Source: Streptomyces sp. BR123 (GTDB taxonomy: Bacteria; Actinomycetota; Actinomycetes; Streptomycetales; Streptomycetaceae). From it: a stretch of DNA of 36,193 bases. A model generated the notes under the pieces. That model did not search any database. It was not told the origin of the DNA and saw only the letters and a list, made by a program, of their open reading frames with translations. The position numbers were made by a program, and so were the translations under genes. Below, piece after piece: positions 8,644-15,404 of this stretch (positions are counted from its first letter, which is position 1; the number at the start of each line of letters is the position of its first letter). The stretch lies in assembly GCF_013401435.1 (NCBI RefSeq), contig NZ_JACBGN010000051.1, positions 1-36,193 on the forward strand. Reading direction: 5' to 3'.

Positions 8644-8768
8644 CCCACGCCCAGCACATACACGACGACCACCATGGCGAGGACGAGCACGACGGTCATC
8701 CGCCGGAGCATCGCCTGCGTCTCGCGCATCTCCTCGGGCGGCTCGTTCTTCGGGTCGGACCAGAGCAT
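8637..8768 (-). CDS. 43-residue single-pass membrane protein (MmpB-like)
   Basis: A tiny gene. The hydrophilic N-terminus starts [18 protein letters not shown], and residues about 25-43 form one hydrophobic helix ending YVLGVGF. The same kind of short protein (MLWSDP...EPP...R..Q then one helix) recurs at this place in other Streptomyces as far as I remember, and some annotations call it morphogenic membrane protein MmpB; I am unsure of that name. ATG 8768 has no ribosome-binding site but follows CAGAAT by 6 nt, the spacing seen at other leaderless genes here. A 32-bp palindrome lies 28 nt further upstream. Codon usage is GC-biased like its neighbours, which supports a real gene. Confidence 0.72.
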   Translation of the reverse strand: MLWSDPKNEPPEEMRETQAMLRRMTVVLVLAMVVVVYVLGVGF

Positions 8769-8795
8769 GCCCCGATTCTGTTTCCGAAGGCCCGT

Positions 8796-8827
8796 GCGGC
8801 GCCTGAGTACGGGTACTCAGGCGCCGC
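8796..8827. promoter_or_regulatory. 32-bp palindrome (operator or terminator) between accE and the small membrane-protein gene
   Basis: Arms GCGGCGCCTGAGTAC (8796-8810) and GTACTCAGGCGCCGC (8813-8827) are perfectly complementary around a 2-nt GG centre. The near-absent loop suits a protein-binding site better than a terminator. It lies 28 bp upstream of the small gene's start and 31 bp downstream of accE. Confidence 0.6.
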
Positions 8828-8858
8828 CACCGGATCGCACCATTTTCCGGCCGGGGCC

Positions 8859-9074
8859 TCAGCCCCGGCCGGGCCAGTACGTACGGGCCCACGCGCGCGG
8901 GCCGGGCTGCGGCAGCGTGCGCGCCGCCAGCCGGCCCGGTGCCGCCCAGGCGTCGGCCACCCGCGGCGCGCCCGACGGTGCCGACGCCAGCACCGCCGCG
9001 CGCGCTTGGACCACCGCCAGGGCGGCGGCCAGCTCCTCCGGCGTCGGATTCCCCTTGACGACCTTGATCACCAC
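8859..9074 (-). CDS. accE: Acyl-CoA carboxylase epsilon subunit
   Basis: A 71-residue protein with the family's N-terminal [21 protein letters not shown] and the short C-terminal tail rich in Pro/Arg/Trp ([19 protein letters not shown]). Epsilon subunits occur in actinomycete acyl-CoA carboxylases and stabilise or stimulate the alpha-beta complex. The start GTG 9074 has GGGAGG about 9 nt upstream, inside the 19-bp gap after accB, so the two genes are very likely co-transcribed and translated in a fixed ratio. Confidence 0.9.
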   Translation of the reverse strand: MVIKVVKGNPTPEELAAALAVVQARAAVLASAPSGAPRVADAWAAPGRLAARTLPQPGPRAWARTYWPGRG

Positions 9075-9093
9075 AGGACTGGACCTCCCGGAC

Positions 9094-10692
9094 CTAGAGG
9101 GGGATGTTGCCGTGCTTCTTCGGCGGCAGGGACTCGCGCTTGGTGCGCAGCTGGCGCAGGCCCTTGACGACGTGCGCGCGGGTCTGCGACGGCATCGTCA
9201 CCGCGTCGACGTAGCCGCGCTCGGCGGCGGTGTACGGGTTGAGCAGCGTGTCCTCGTATTCGGTGATGAGCCGGGCGCGGACGGCCTCCACGTCCTCGCC
9301 GGCGGCCTCGGCCTCGGCGATGGTGCGGCGGTGCAGGATGTTGACCGCGCCCTGCGCGCCCATCACGGCGATCTGCGCGGTCGGCCAGGCCAGGTTGAGG
9401 TCGGCGCCGAGGTGCTTGGAGCCCATGACGTCGTAGGCGCCGCCGAAGGCCTTGCGGGTGATGACGGTGATCAGCGGGACGGTGGCCTCGGCGTAGGCGT
9501 AGATCAGCTTCGCGCCGCGCCGGATGATTCCGTTGTACTCCTGGTCGGTGCCCGGCAGGAAGCCGGGGACGTCGACGAAGGTCAGCACCGGGATGTTGAA
9601 GGCGTCGCAGGTCCGCACGAACCGGGCGGCCTTCTCGGAGGCGTTGATGTCGAGGCAGCCGGCGAACTGCATCGGCTGGTTGGCGACGACGCCCACCGGG
9701 TGGCCCTCGACCCGGCCGAAGCCGGTGAGGATGTTCGGGGCGAACAGCGACTGGGTCTCCAGGAACTCGCCGTCGTCGAGGACGTGCTCGATCACCGTGT
9801 GCATGTCGTACGGCTGGTTCGCGCTGTCCGGGATCAGCACGTCGAGCTCGCGGTCGACGTCGGTGACCTCGGTGTCGGCCTCCTCGGGGAAGGCGGGCGG
9901 CTCCGAGAGGTTGTTCGACGGCAGGTAGGACAGCAGGGACTTGACGTACTCGATGGCGTCCTTCTCGTCCCCGGCCATGTGGTGGGCCACGCCCGAGGTG
10001 GCGTTGTGGGTGCGGGCGCCGCCGAGCTCCTCGAAGCCGACGTCCTCGCCGGTGACCGTCTTGATGACGTCCGGACCGGTGATGAACATGTGCGAGGTCT
10101 GGTCGACCATCACGGTGAAGTCGGTGATGGCGGGGGAGTAGACCGCGCCGCCGGCACAGGGGCCGACGACCAGGGAGATCTGCGGGATCACCCCGGAGGC
10201 GTGGGTGTTGCGGCGGAAGATCTCGCCGTACATGCCGAGGGCCATGACGCCCTCCTGGATGCGGGCGCCGCCGGAGTCGTTGATGCCGACGACCGGGCAG
10301 CCGGTCTTCAGCGCGAAGTCCATGACCTTCATGATCTTCTGCCCGAAGACCTCGCCCAGGGAGCCGCCGAGCACGGTGAAGTCCTGGGAGAACACCGCCA
10401 CCGGGCGGCCGTCGACGGTGCCGTAGCCGGTGACGACGCCGTCGCCGTACGGGCGGTTCTTCTCCATGCCGAAGTCGGTGGAGCGGTGCCGGGCGAACTC
10501 GTCCAGCTCGACGAAAGAGCCCTCGTCCAGCAGCAGGGCGATCCGCTCGCGGGCCGTCAGCTTGCCCTTGGCGTGCTGCTTCTCCACGGCCCGGGCGGAC
10601 CCGGCGTGGGAGGCCTCCTCGATACGGCGCTGCAGGTCCGCGATCTTGCCCGCGGTGGTGTGGATGTCGATCGGCTCTGACGGTTGTGACAT
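9094..10692 (-). CDS. accB: Acyl-CoA (propionyl-CoA) carboxylase beta subunit, carboxyltransferase
   Basis: A 532-residue carboxyltransferase of the PccB/AccD5 group. Seen: [23 protein letters not shown] near 43, the N-terminal crotonase-like half with [16 protein letters not shown] (about 124-140) and [13 protein letters not shown] (oxyanion glycines), and the C-terminal half with [34 protein letters not shown] and [18 protein letters not shown]. It transfers CO2 from carboxybiotin on AccA2 to acetyl- or propionyl-CoA; the specificity residue cannot be assigned with certainty by eye. It is followed by accE after 19 bp and is divergent from birA. ATG 10692 lacks a strong ribosome-binding site but is the start of the conserved N-terminus. 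Confidence 0.95.
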   Translation of the reverse strand: MSQPSEPIDIHTTAGKIADLQRRIEEASHAGSARAVEKQHAKGKLTARERIALLLDEGSFVELDEFARHRSTDFGMEKNRPYGDGVVTGYGTVDGRPVAVFSQDFTVLGGSLGEVFGQKIMKVMDFALKTGCPVVGINDSGGARIQEGVMALGMYGEIFRRNTHASGVIPQISLVVGPCAGGAVYSPAITDFTVMVDQTSHMFITGPDVIKTVTGEDVGFEELGGARTHNATSGVAHHMAGDEKDAIEYVKSLLSYLPSNNLSEPPAFPEEADTEVTDVDRELDVLIPDSANQPYDMHTVIEHVLDDGEFLETQSLFAPNILTGFGRVEGHPVGVVANQPMQFAGCLDINASEKAARFVRTCDAFNIPVLTFVDVPGFLPGTDQEYNGIIRRGAKLIYAYAEATVPLITVITRKAFGGAYDVMGSKHLGADLNLAWPTAQIAVMGAQGAVNILHRRTIAEAEAAGEDVEAVRARLITEYEDTLLNPYTAAERGYVDAVTMPSQTRAHVVKGLRQLRTKRESLPPKKHGNIPL

Positions 10693-10822
10693 CGGGGTCG
10701 CGGCTCCCTGTGTGGTGTCAACTGCCTGGTCAATGAATGACTACTGCTGGCTACTGGTGCGTAGCGTATCGGCGGGCATGGCGCTCGGCAGTGCGGCGTT
10801 TGACACACCTACTGTGGGTTGC

Positions 10823-11701
10823 ATGACGCCATCAGATGCTTCAGGAGGAACCCCTTCCGGGGCCTCCGCGGGTCGTTGGTCGAACCTCGACCGGCCGCCC
10901 CTGAACGCCGCCGCCCTGCAGCGCGCCCTCGTCACCGGGCAGGGGCTGTGGTCCTCGGTGGAAGTGGTTCCCACCACCGGCTCCACCAACACCGATCTCG
11001 CCTCCCGCGCCGCGCAGCTGCCCGAGGGGGCCGTGCTCGTCGCCGAGGAGCAGACCGCCGGGCGCGGGCGGCTCGACCGCAGCTGGGTCGCGCCCGCCCG
11101 GTCCGGGCTGTTCTTCTCCGTCCTGCTCAAGCCGGGCGAGGCCGTGCCGCAGGAGCGGTGGGGCTGGCTGACCCTGCTGGCCGGCGTGGCCACGGCGGCC
11201 GGGCTGTCCCGGGCCGCCGGGGTCGACACCGCACTCAAATGGCCCAACGACCTGCTGGTCACGGTGGAGGGAGCCGAACGCAAGGCCGCCGGCATCCTCG
11301 CGGAGCGGGTCGCGGACGGGATCGTGATCGGGATCGGCCTCAACGTGTCGCTGACCGAGGACGAGCTGCCGGTCCCGGAGGCCGGGTCGCTGCGCCTGGC
11401 CAAGGCGGCCGTCACGGACCGCGAGCCGCTGCTGAAGGCCGTACTGCGGTCCCTGGAGGAGTGGTACGGGAACTGGCGCGCGGCCGCCGGCGATCCTGCG
11501 GCCAGCGGCCTGCAGGAGGCGTACGCGGCGCAGTGCGCGACCCTCGGCCGGCACGTGCGGGCGGACCTGCCCGGCGGGCGGTCGCTCACCGGGACGGCCG
11601 AAGCGGTCGATGCGGAGGGGCGGCTCGTCGTGCGGACGGAGGACGGGGCGCACGAGGCCGTCGGCGCCGGGGACGTGGTGCACCTCAGGTCGGTGCGGTA
11701 G
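10823..11701 (+). CDS. birA: Biotin--[acetyl-CoA-carboxylase] ligase
   Basis: A 292-residue ligase without an N-terminal helix-turn-helix, hence a class I enzyme without the E. coli-type repressor function. Motifs: TTGSTNTDLASRA near 55, EEQTAGRGRLDRSWVAP (biotinyl-AMP loop, about 75-91), LKWPNDLLV near 137, ERKAAGILAE and GIGLNVS, followed by the small C-terminal beta domain. It activates biotin with ATP and attaches it to the carrier lysine, here most likely Lys552 of AccA2. ATG 10823 lies 7 nt after TACTGT and lacks a Shine-Dalgarno, consistent with a leaderless mRNA. An in-frame ATG at 10778 is a less likely start. Confidence 0.92.
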   Translation: MTPSDASGGTPSGASAGRWSNLDRPPLNAAALQRALVTGQGLWSSVEVVPTTGSTNTDLASRAAQLPEGAVLVAEEQTAGRGRLDRSWVAPARSGLFFSVLLKPGEAVPQERWGWLTLLAGVATAAGLSRAAGVDTALKWPNDLLVTVEGAERKAAGILAERVADGIVIGIGLNVSLTEDELPVPEAGSLRLAKAAVTDREPLLKAVLRSLEEWYGNWRAAAGDPAASGLQEAYAAQCATLGRHVRADLPGGRSLTGTAEAVDAEGRLVVRTEDGAHEAVGAGDVVHLRSVR

Positions 11702-11806
11702 GGGCGGGTCACGGCAGGTCGCGGCCGGTCCGGGCGTGTTCCGGGCCGGTCCGCCGGCCCCCTCCGGCCCCGACGGGGGCGGGCCCGGGGCGCACGCCCG
11801 GCGGGC

Positions 11807-11824
11807 TCGCGGACCGGTCCGCGA
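11807..11824. repeat. 18-bp perfect palindrome upstream of cya
   Basis: TCGCGGACC followed directly by GGTCCGCGA, without a spacer. It lies between birA and cya, about 60 bp before the candidate cya -10 hexamer TATGGT (11881-11886). It could be an operator or part of the birA terminator region. Confidence 0.5.
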
Positions 11825-11962
11825 CCCCGCCGGGCGCCGGAGGTAACGGGAGTGGGGAGTGAGCTACGGCACACCTGCCGTATGGTTTAGGCGATCCCGG
11901 TCCCTGCCGGTGATCACCCGGCTCGGCAGGGCAGTGCGCACGGAATGGACAGGAGGCGGCCC

Positions 11963-13135
11963 TTGACCGTCGACGACTCTACGTCCGGCGCGTCCGCCCG
12001 CGGACCCGGCAACCCGGGCGGCCCGGGAAGCCCGGGAACGCCGATCGGGCGCGACCAGCACACCCCCCACCACGAGGTGGACCACACCGCCCAGCCGACG
12101 GCGGACCCGCTCGCCATCCGGCTGGAGCAGCTGATCCTGGGCGCCGAGCGCCGCTACACCCCCTTCCAGGCGGCCCGCAGCGCCGGCGTGTCGATGGAAC
12201 TCGCCTCCCGCTTCTGGCGGGCCATGGGCTTCGCGGACATCGGCCAGGCCAGGGCCCTGACGGAGGCCGACGTCCTCGCGCTGCGCCGGCTCGCCGGCCT
12301 GGTCGAGGCGGGACTGCTCAGCGAGCCCATGGCGGTGCAGGTGGCACGCTCCACCGGACAGACCACCGCCCGGCTGGCCGAATGGCAGATCGATTCCTTC
12401 CTGGAGGGGCTGACCGAGCCGCCGGAGCCCGGCATGACCCGTACGGAGGTCACGTACCCGCTGGTCGAGCTGCTCCTGCCGGAGCTGGAGGAGTTCCTCG
12501 TCTATGTGTGGCGCCGCCAGCTGGCGGCGGCGACCGGCCGGGTCGTGCAGGCGGCCGACGACGAGGAGATGGTCGACCGGCGCCTCGCGGTGGGCTTCGC
12601 CGACCTGGTCGGCTTCACCCGGCTGACGCGGCGCCTGGAGGAGGAGCAGCTCGGCGAGCTGGTCGAGTCCTTCGAGACGAACGCCGCGGACCTGGTCGCC
12701 GCGCACGGCGGCCGGCTGATCAAGACGCTCGGCGACGAGGTGCTGTACGCGGCGGACGACGCGGCGACGGCGGCGGAGATCGCGCTGCGGCTGATCGAGA
12801 CGATGGAGTCCGACCCGCAGATGCCGGAGCTGCGCGTCGGCATCGCCTTCGGAACGGTCACGACCCGGATGGGCGACGTCTTCGGGACCACGGTGAACCT
12901 GGCCAGCCGGCTGACCTCGATAGCCCCGAAGGACGCGGTGCTGGTCGACGGGGCGATGGCCGAGGAGCTGGGCCGCACCGGTGCGGCGCCGCTCTCCGAG
13001 AAGGAGGCCGAGGCCGAGGAGGGCGGCGGGTCCTACCGCTTCGCGCTGCAGCCGATGTGGCAGCGGCCGGTGCGCGGGCTGGGCGTCGTGGAGCCCTGGT
13101 CGCTGACGCGGCGGAAGCCTAAGATCCCCGGGTAA
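11963..13135 (+). CDS. cya: Class III adenylate cyclase
   Basis: A 390-residue cytosolic cyclase. A disordered Gly/Pro-rich leader (1-50) is followed by a helical region of about 130 residues that includes a MerR-like stretch (FQAARSAGVSMELASRFWRAMG). The class III catalytic domain (about 205-345) has Asp214 in FADLVGFT and Asp258 in KTLGDEVLY as metal ligands, and Asn312/Arg316 in TVNLASRLTS as transition-state residues. The order resembles what I remember of S. coelicolor Cya (SCO4928), needed for germination and differentiation. The frame is open from ATG 11945, but AGGAGG at 11951-11956 sits 6 nt before TTG 11963, which I take as the start. The crotonase gene follows by 23 bp. Confidence 0.92.
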   Translation: MTVDDSTSGASARGPGNPGGPGSPGTPIGRDQHTPHHEVDHTAQPTADPLAIRLEQLILGAERRYTPFQAARSAGVSMELASRFWRAMGFADIGQARALTEADVLALRRLAGLVEAGLLSEPMAVQVARSTGQTTARLAEWQIDSFLEGLTEPPEPGMTRTEVTYPLVELLLPELEEFLVYVWRRQLAAATGRVVQAADDEEMVDRRLAVGFADLVGFTRLTRRLEEEQLGELVESFETNAADLVAAHGGRLIKTLGDEVLYAADDAATAAEIALRLIETMESDPQMPELRVGIAFGTVTTRMGDVFGTTVNLASRLTSIAPKDAVLVDGAMAEELGRTGAAPLSEKEAEAEEGGGSYRFALQPMWQRPVRGLGVVEPWSLTRRKPKIPG

Positions 13136-13158
13136 CGTTCGTTAACCGGGAGGGCCCT

Positions 13159-13965
13159 GTGTCGGTGGAGTCGGCGATGGAGTCGGAGTTCGTAGCGGTA
13201 CGTCGGCACGGTGACGACGGGGTCGTGGAGCTGGTCCTCGACCGGCCGAAGGCGATGAACGCGGTGTCCACCGCGATGGCGCGGGCCATCGGCTCGGCCT
13301 GCGCGCGGCTGGCGGCGGACCCGTCGGCCCGGGTGGTCGTGCTCACCTCGACGGCGGAGCGGGCGTTCTGCGTCGGCGCGGACCTCAAGGAGCGCAACTC
13401 GCTCAGCGACGCGGAGCTGGTGCGCCAGCGGCCCACCACGCGGGGCGCGTACGGAGGCGTGCTGGATCTGCCGATGCCGACGATCGCGGCGGTGCACGGG
13501 TTCGCGCTGGGCGGCGGCTTCGAGCTGGCGCTGGCCTGCGATGTGATCGTGGCCGACGAGACGGCCGTGGTCGGCCTGCCCGAGGTGTCCGTGGGCGTGA
13601 TCCCGGGCGGCGGCGGTACCCAGCTGCTGCCGCGGCGCGTGGGCGCGGCCCGGGCGGCGGAGCTGATCTTCACCGCCCGGAGGGTGGAGGCCGCGGAGGC
13701 GCTGTCGCTGGGCCTGGTCGACTCGGTGGTCCCCGTCGGCCGGGACCGCGAGGAGGCCCTCGCCCTGGCCGCCCGGATGGCGGCGAACTCCCCGGTCGGT
13801 CTGCGGGCGGCCAAGCGGGCGCTGCGGCTGGGTCACGGGATGGACCTGGCGGCGGGCCTGGAGATCGAGGACGCGGCCTGGCGGACGGTGGCGTTCTCCG
13901 GCGACCGGGCGGAGGGCGTGGCGGCGTTCAACGAGAAGCGCCGCCCCGACTGGCCGGGCCAGTAG
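13159..13965 (+). CDS. Enoyl-CoA hydratase/isomerase (crotonase) family protein
   Basis: A 268-residue crotonase. Oxyanion-hole motifs are ERAFCVGADLKER and AVHGFALGGGFELALACD. Both acidic residues used for hydration appear conserved: Glu in GGGFELALACD and Glu in VVGLPEVSVGVIPGGGGTQ. This favours a true enoyl-CoA hydratase over an isomerase or thioesterase. The C-terminal helices (FNEKRRPDWPGQ) are complete. Substrate chain length cannot be read from sequence; some homologues are annotated as methylglutaconyl-CoA hydratases. Start is GTG 13159 with GGGAGG 5 nt upstream. It probably shares a transcript with cya, although no biochemical link between them is evident. Confidence 0.9.
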   Translation: MSVESAMESEFVAVRRHGDDGVVELVLDRPKAMNAVSTAMARAIGSACARLAADPSARVVVLTSTAERAFCVGADLKERNSLSDAELVRQRPTTRGAYGGVLDLPMPTIAAVHGFALGGGFELALACDVIVADETAVVGLPEVSVGVIPGGGGTQLLPRRVGAARAAELIFTARRVEAAEALSLGLVDSVVPVGRDREEALALAARMAANSPVGLRAAKRALRLGHGMDLAAGLEIEDAAWRTVAFSGDRAEGVAAFNEKRRPDWPGQ

Positions 13966-14020
13966 CCGCACGGTTCCTGCACGGCGCCCCCGCCGGGCCC
14001 GGTCCGGCAGGCGGCGCGGC

Positions 14021-14049
14021 CTGGCAAATCGGGTGAAACTCCCTAATCT
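14021..14049 (+). promoter_or_regulatory. Candidate leaderless promoter of the GGDEF gene
   Basis: CTGGCA (14021-14026, 4/6 to TTGACA), exactly 17 nt, then TAATCT (14044-14049). The -10 ends 6 nt before ATG 14056, so transcription would begin at or within a nucleotide of the start codon. Confidence 0.6.
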
Positions 14050-14055
14050 GGGGTG

Positions 14056-15171
14056 ATGGGACTCGACGCGCGGCTGGGAGCCGTCGTGGGCCTGGCGCAG
14101 GCCATGGCCGCCGCGGGGGCGCCGCGGGACAGCATGCGGGCCGCCGCGCGGGGAGCGCGCCTGGCGATGGACGGGTCGTTCGCCGCGATCTCCGCCTGGG
14201 AGCGCGAGCGGGGCCGGCTGAGGGTGCTCGTCAACGAGGGCGGGCGCCGGGCGGACGAGGCCGAGTTCCCCGAGGACGAGTCGTACCCCGTGCACGACTT
14301 CCCCGAGATCACCGAGTTCCTGCACGAGCGCTGGGTCGGCGGCGGGGGCCCGCACGCCTGGGTCGAGAGTGCCGCCGCGGCCCGCCCCGGCCGCCGCGGC
14401 GAGACCCTGCGCCGCCGCGGCCGCGGCACCTGCGTCGTGGCGCCCGTCGTGCTGAGCGGCCGCGCGTGGGGTGAGCTGTACGTGGCCCGGGACGACGGGC
14501 TGCCCGACTTCGACGAGGACGACGCCGAGTTCGCGACCGTGCTCGCCGCCGTGATCGCCGCCGGGCTCGCGCAGAGCGACCGGCTGGAGGAGGCCCGGCG
14601 GCTGGCCTTCACCGACCCGCTGACCGGGCTGGCCAACCGCCGCGTCGTCGACACGCGGCTCGACGCGGCCCTGGAGGAGCACCGGCACGGCGGTGCCGTC
14701 GTGAGCCTGGTGGTGTGCGACCTCAACGGGCTGAAACGGGTCAACGACACCCTCGGCCACGCCACCGGCGACCGGCTCCTGGAGCGCTTCGGGTCCGTGC
14801 TCAGCCTGTGCGGCGCCATGCTGCCCGGCGCGCTCGCCGCCCGGCTCGGCGGGGATGAGTTCTGCCTGGTCAGCGTGGGTCCCTCGGCCGACGAGGTGGT
14901 GCGGGTGGCCGAGGAGCTGTGCCGCCGCGCCGACGGGCTGGAGCTGGGCGAGGGGGTGGCCTGCGGGGTCGCCTCGACCGGGGACCCGATCGGCCCCGTG
15001 AAGTCCTCCCGGCGGTTGTTCCGCCTGGCCGACGCCGCCCAGTACAAGGCCAAGGCCGCCCGCTCCGCCGGCCCCGTCGTCGCCGGGCGGGACACCGCGG
15101 TGGTGCATCTGGCCGATACGGCCCGGCAGGAGGCCCCGGGCGAGCGGCGCCGCTTCCGCGGCCGGGCGTGA
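14056..15171 (+). CDS. GAF-GGDEF diguanylate cyclase
   Basis: A 371-residue protein. The N-terminal ~170 residues form a GAF-like sensor (SMRAAARGARLAMDGSFAAI through ATVLAAVIAAGLAQ). The GGDEF domain begins at AFTDPLTGLANRRVVDTRLD (about 192), continues through VVCDLNGLKRVNDTLGHATGD (metal-binding Asp and substrate Asn) and has the active-site sequence GGDEF at 265-269, all intact. An RxxD inhibitory site five residues before GGDEF is absent (GALAARLGGDEF), so product feedback of the usual kind is not expected. No transmembrane helix and no EAL domain follow. I believe the S. coelicolor equivalent SCO4931 is called CdgE, from memory. A 34-bp minisatellite starts 4 bp after the stop codon. 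Confidence 0.88.
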   Translation: MGLDARLGAVVGLAQAMAAAGAPRDSMRAAARGARLAMDGSFAAISAWERERGRLRVLVNEGGRRADEAEFPEDESYPVHDFPEITEFLHERWVGGGGPHAWVESAAAARPGRRGETLRRRGRGTCVVAPVVLSGRAWGELYVARDDGLPDFDEDDAEFATVLAAVIAAGLAQSDRLEEARRLAFTDPLTGLANRRVVDTRLDAALEEHRHGGAVVSLVVCDLNGLKRVNDTLGHATGDRLLERFGSVLSLCGAMLPGALAARLGGDEFCLVSVGPSADEVVRVAEELCRRADGLELGEGVACGVASTGDPIGPVKSSRRLFRLADAAQYKAKAARSAGPVVAGRDTAVVHLADTARQEAPGERRRFRGRA

Positions 15172-15174
15172 CGG

Positions 15175-15325
15175 CGTACGGGCGCTGCGGCGTTGCCCGG
15201 CGTGACGGCGCACGAGTGCTGCGGCGTTGCAGGGCGTAGCGCCGTACGGGCGCTGCGGCGTTGCCCGGTGTGACGGCGCACGGGTGCTGCGGCGTTGCAG
15301 GGCGTGGCGCCGTACGGGCGCTGCG
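15175..15325. repeat. 34-bp minisatellite in an alternating A-B-A-B-A pattern
   Basis: Units of exactly 34 bp start at 15175, 15209, 15243 and 15277, with a 15-bp partial unit at 15311-15325. Units 1 and 3 (type A, beginning CGTACGGGCGCTGCGGCGTT) differ at one base. Units 2 and 4 (type B, beginning CGCACG) differ at two. A and B share the core GCTGCGGCGTTGC. The array is therefore also a 68-bp repeat present twice, lying wholly between the GGDEF gene and hutH. Confidence 0.92.
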
Positions 15326-15361
15326 TGCGCGCCCCGGGTGGCGGGAGAGTTCCTCGTGAAC

Positions 15362-15373
15362 GTCACTAGTGAC
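15362..15373. promoter_or_regulatory. Palindromic candidate operator at the hutH promoter
   Basis: GTCACTAGTGAC is a perfect 12-bp palindrome that overlaps the candidate -35 hexamer GTGACA (15369-15374). A repressor bound there would block polymerase. Confidence 0.5.
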
Positions 15374-15397
15374 ATGAAGCGATTCAGTCCGTAGGGT
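15369..15397 (+). promoter_or_regulatory. Candidate leaderless hutH promoter
   Basis: GTGACA (15369-15374, 5/6 to TTGACA), exactly 17 nt, then TAGGGT (15392-15397), which ends 7 nt before ATG 15405. Confidence 0.6.
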
Positions 15398-15404
15398 GCT
15401 GAAT

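Noticed and set aside
10800..10805. TTGACA upstream of birA as a -35 box
   Set aside because: Only 4 nt separate it from the TACTGT hexamer at 10810, and the position 17-18 nt downstream falls on the start codon. It cannot pair with a sensible -10.
11945..11962. ATG 11945 as the cya start
   Set aside because: It lies upstream of the AGGAGG site and has none itself. The six extra codons (MDRRRP) would be translated from the ribosome-binding site region.
13131..13147. GGTAACG...CGTTAACC as an operator between cya and the crotonase gene
   Set aside because: The arms match only if one T is bulged; it includes the cya stop codon and could be chance.
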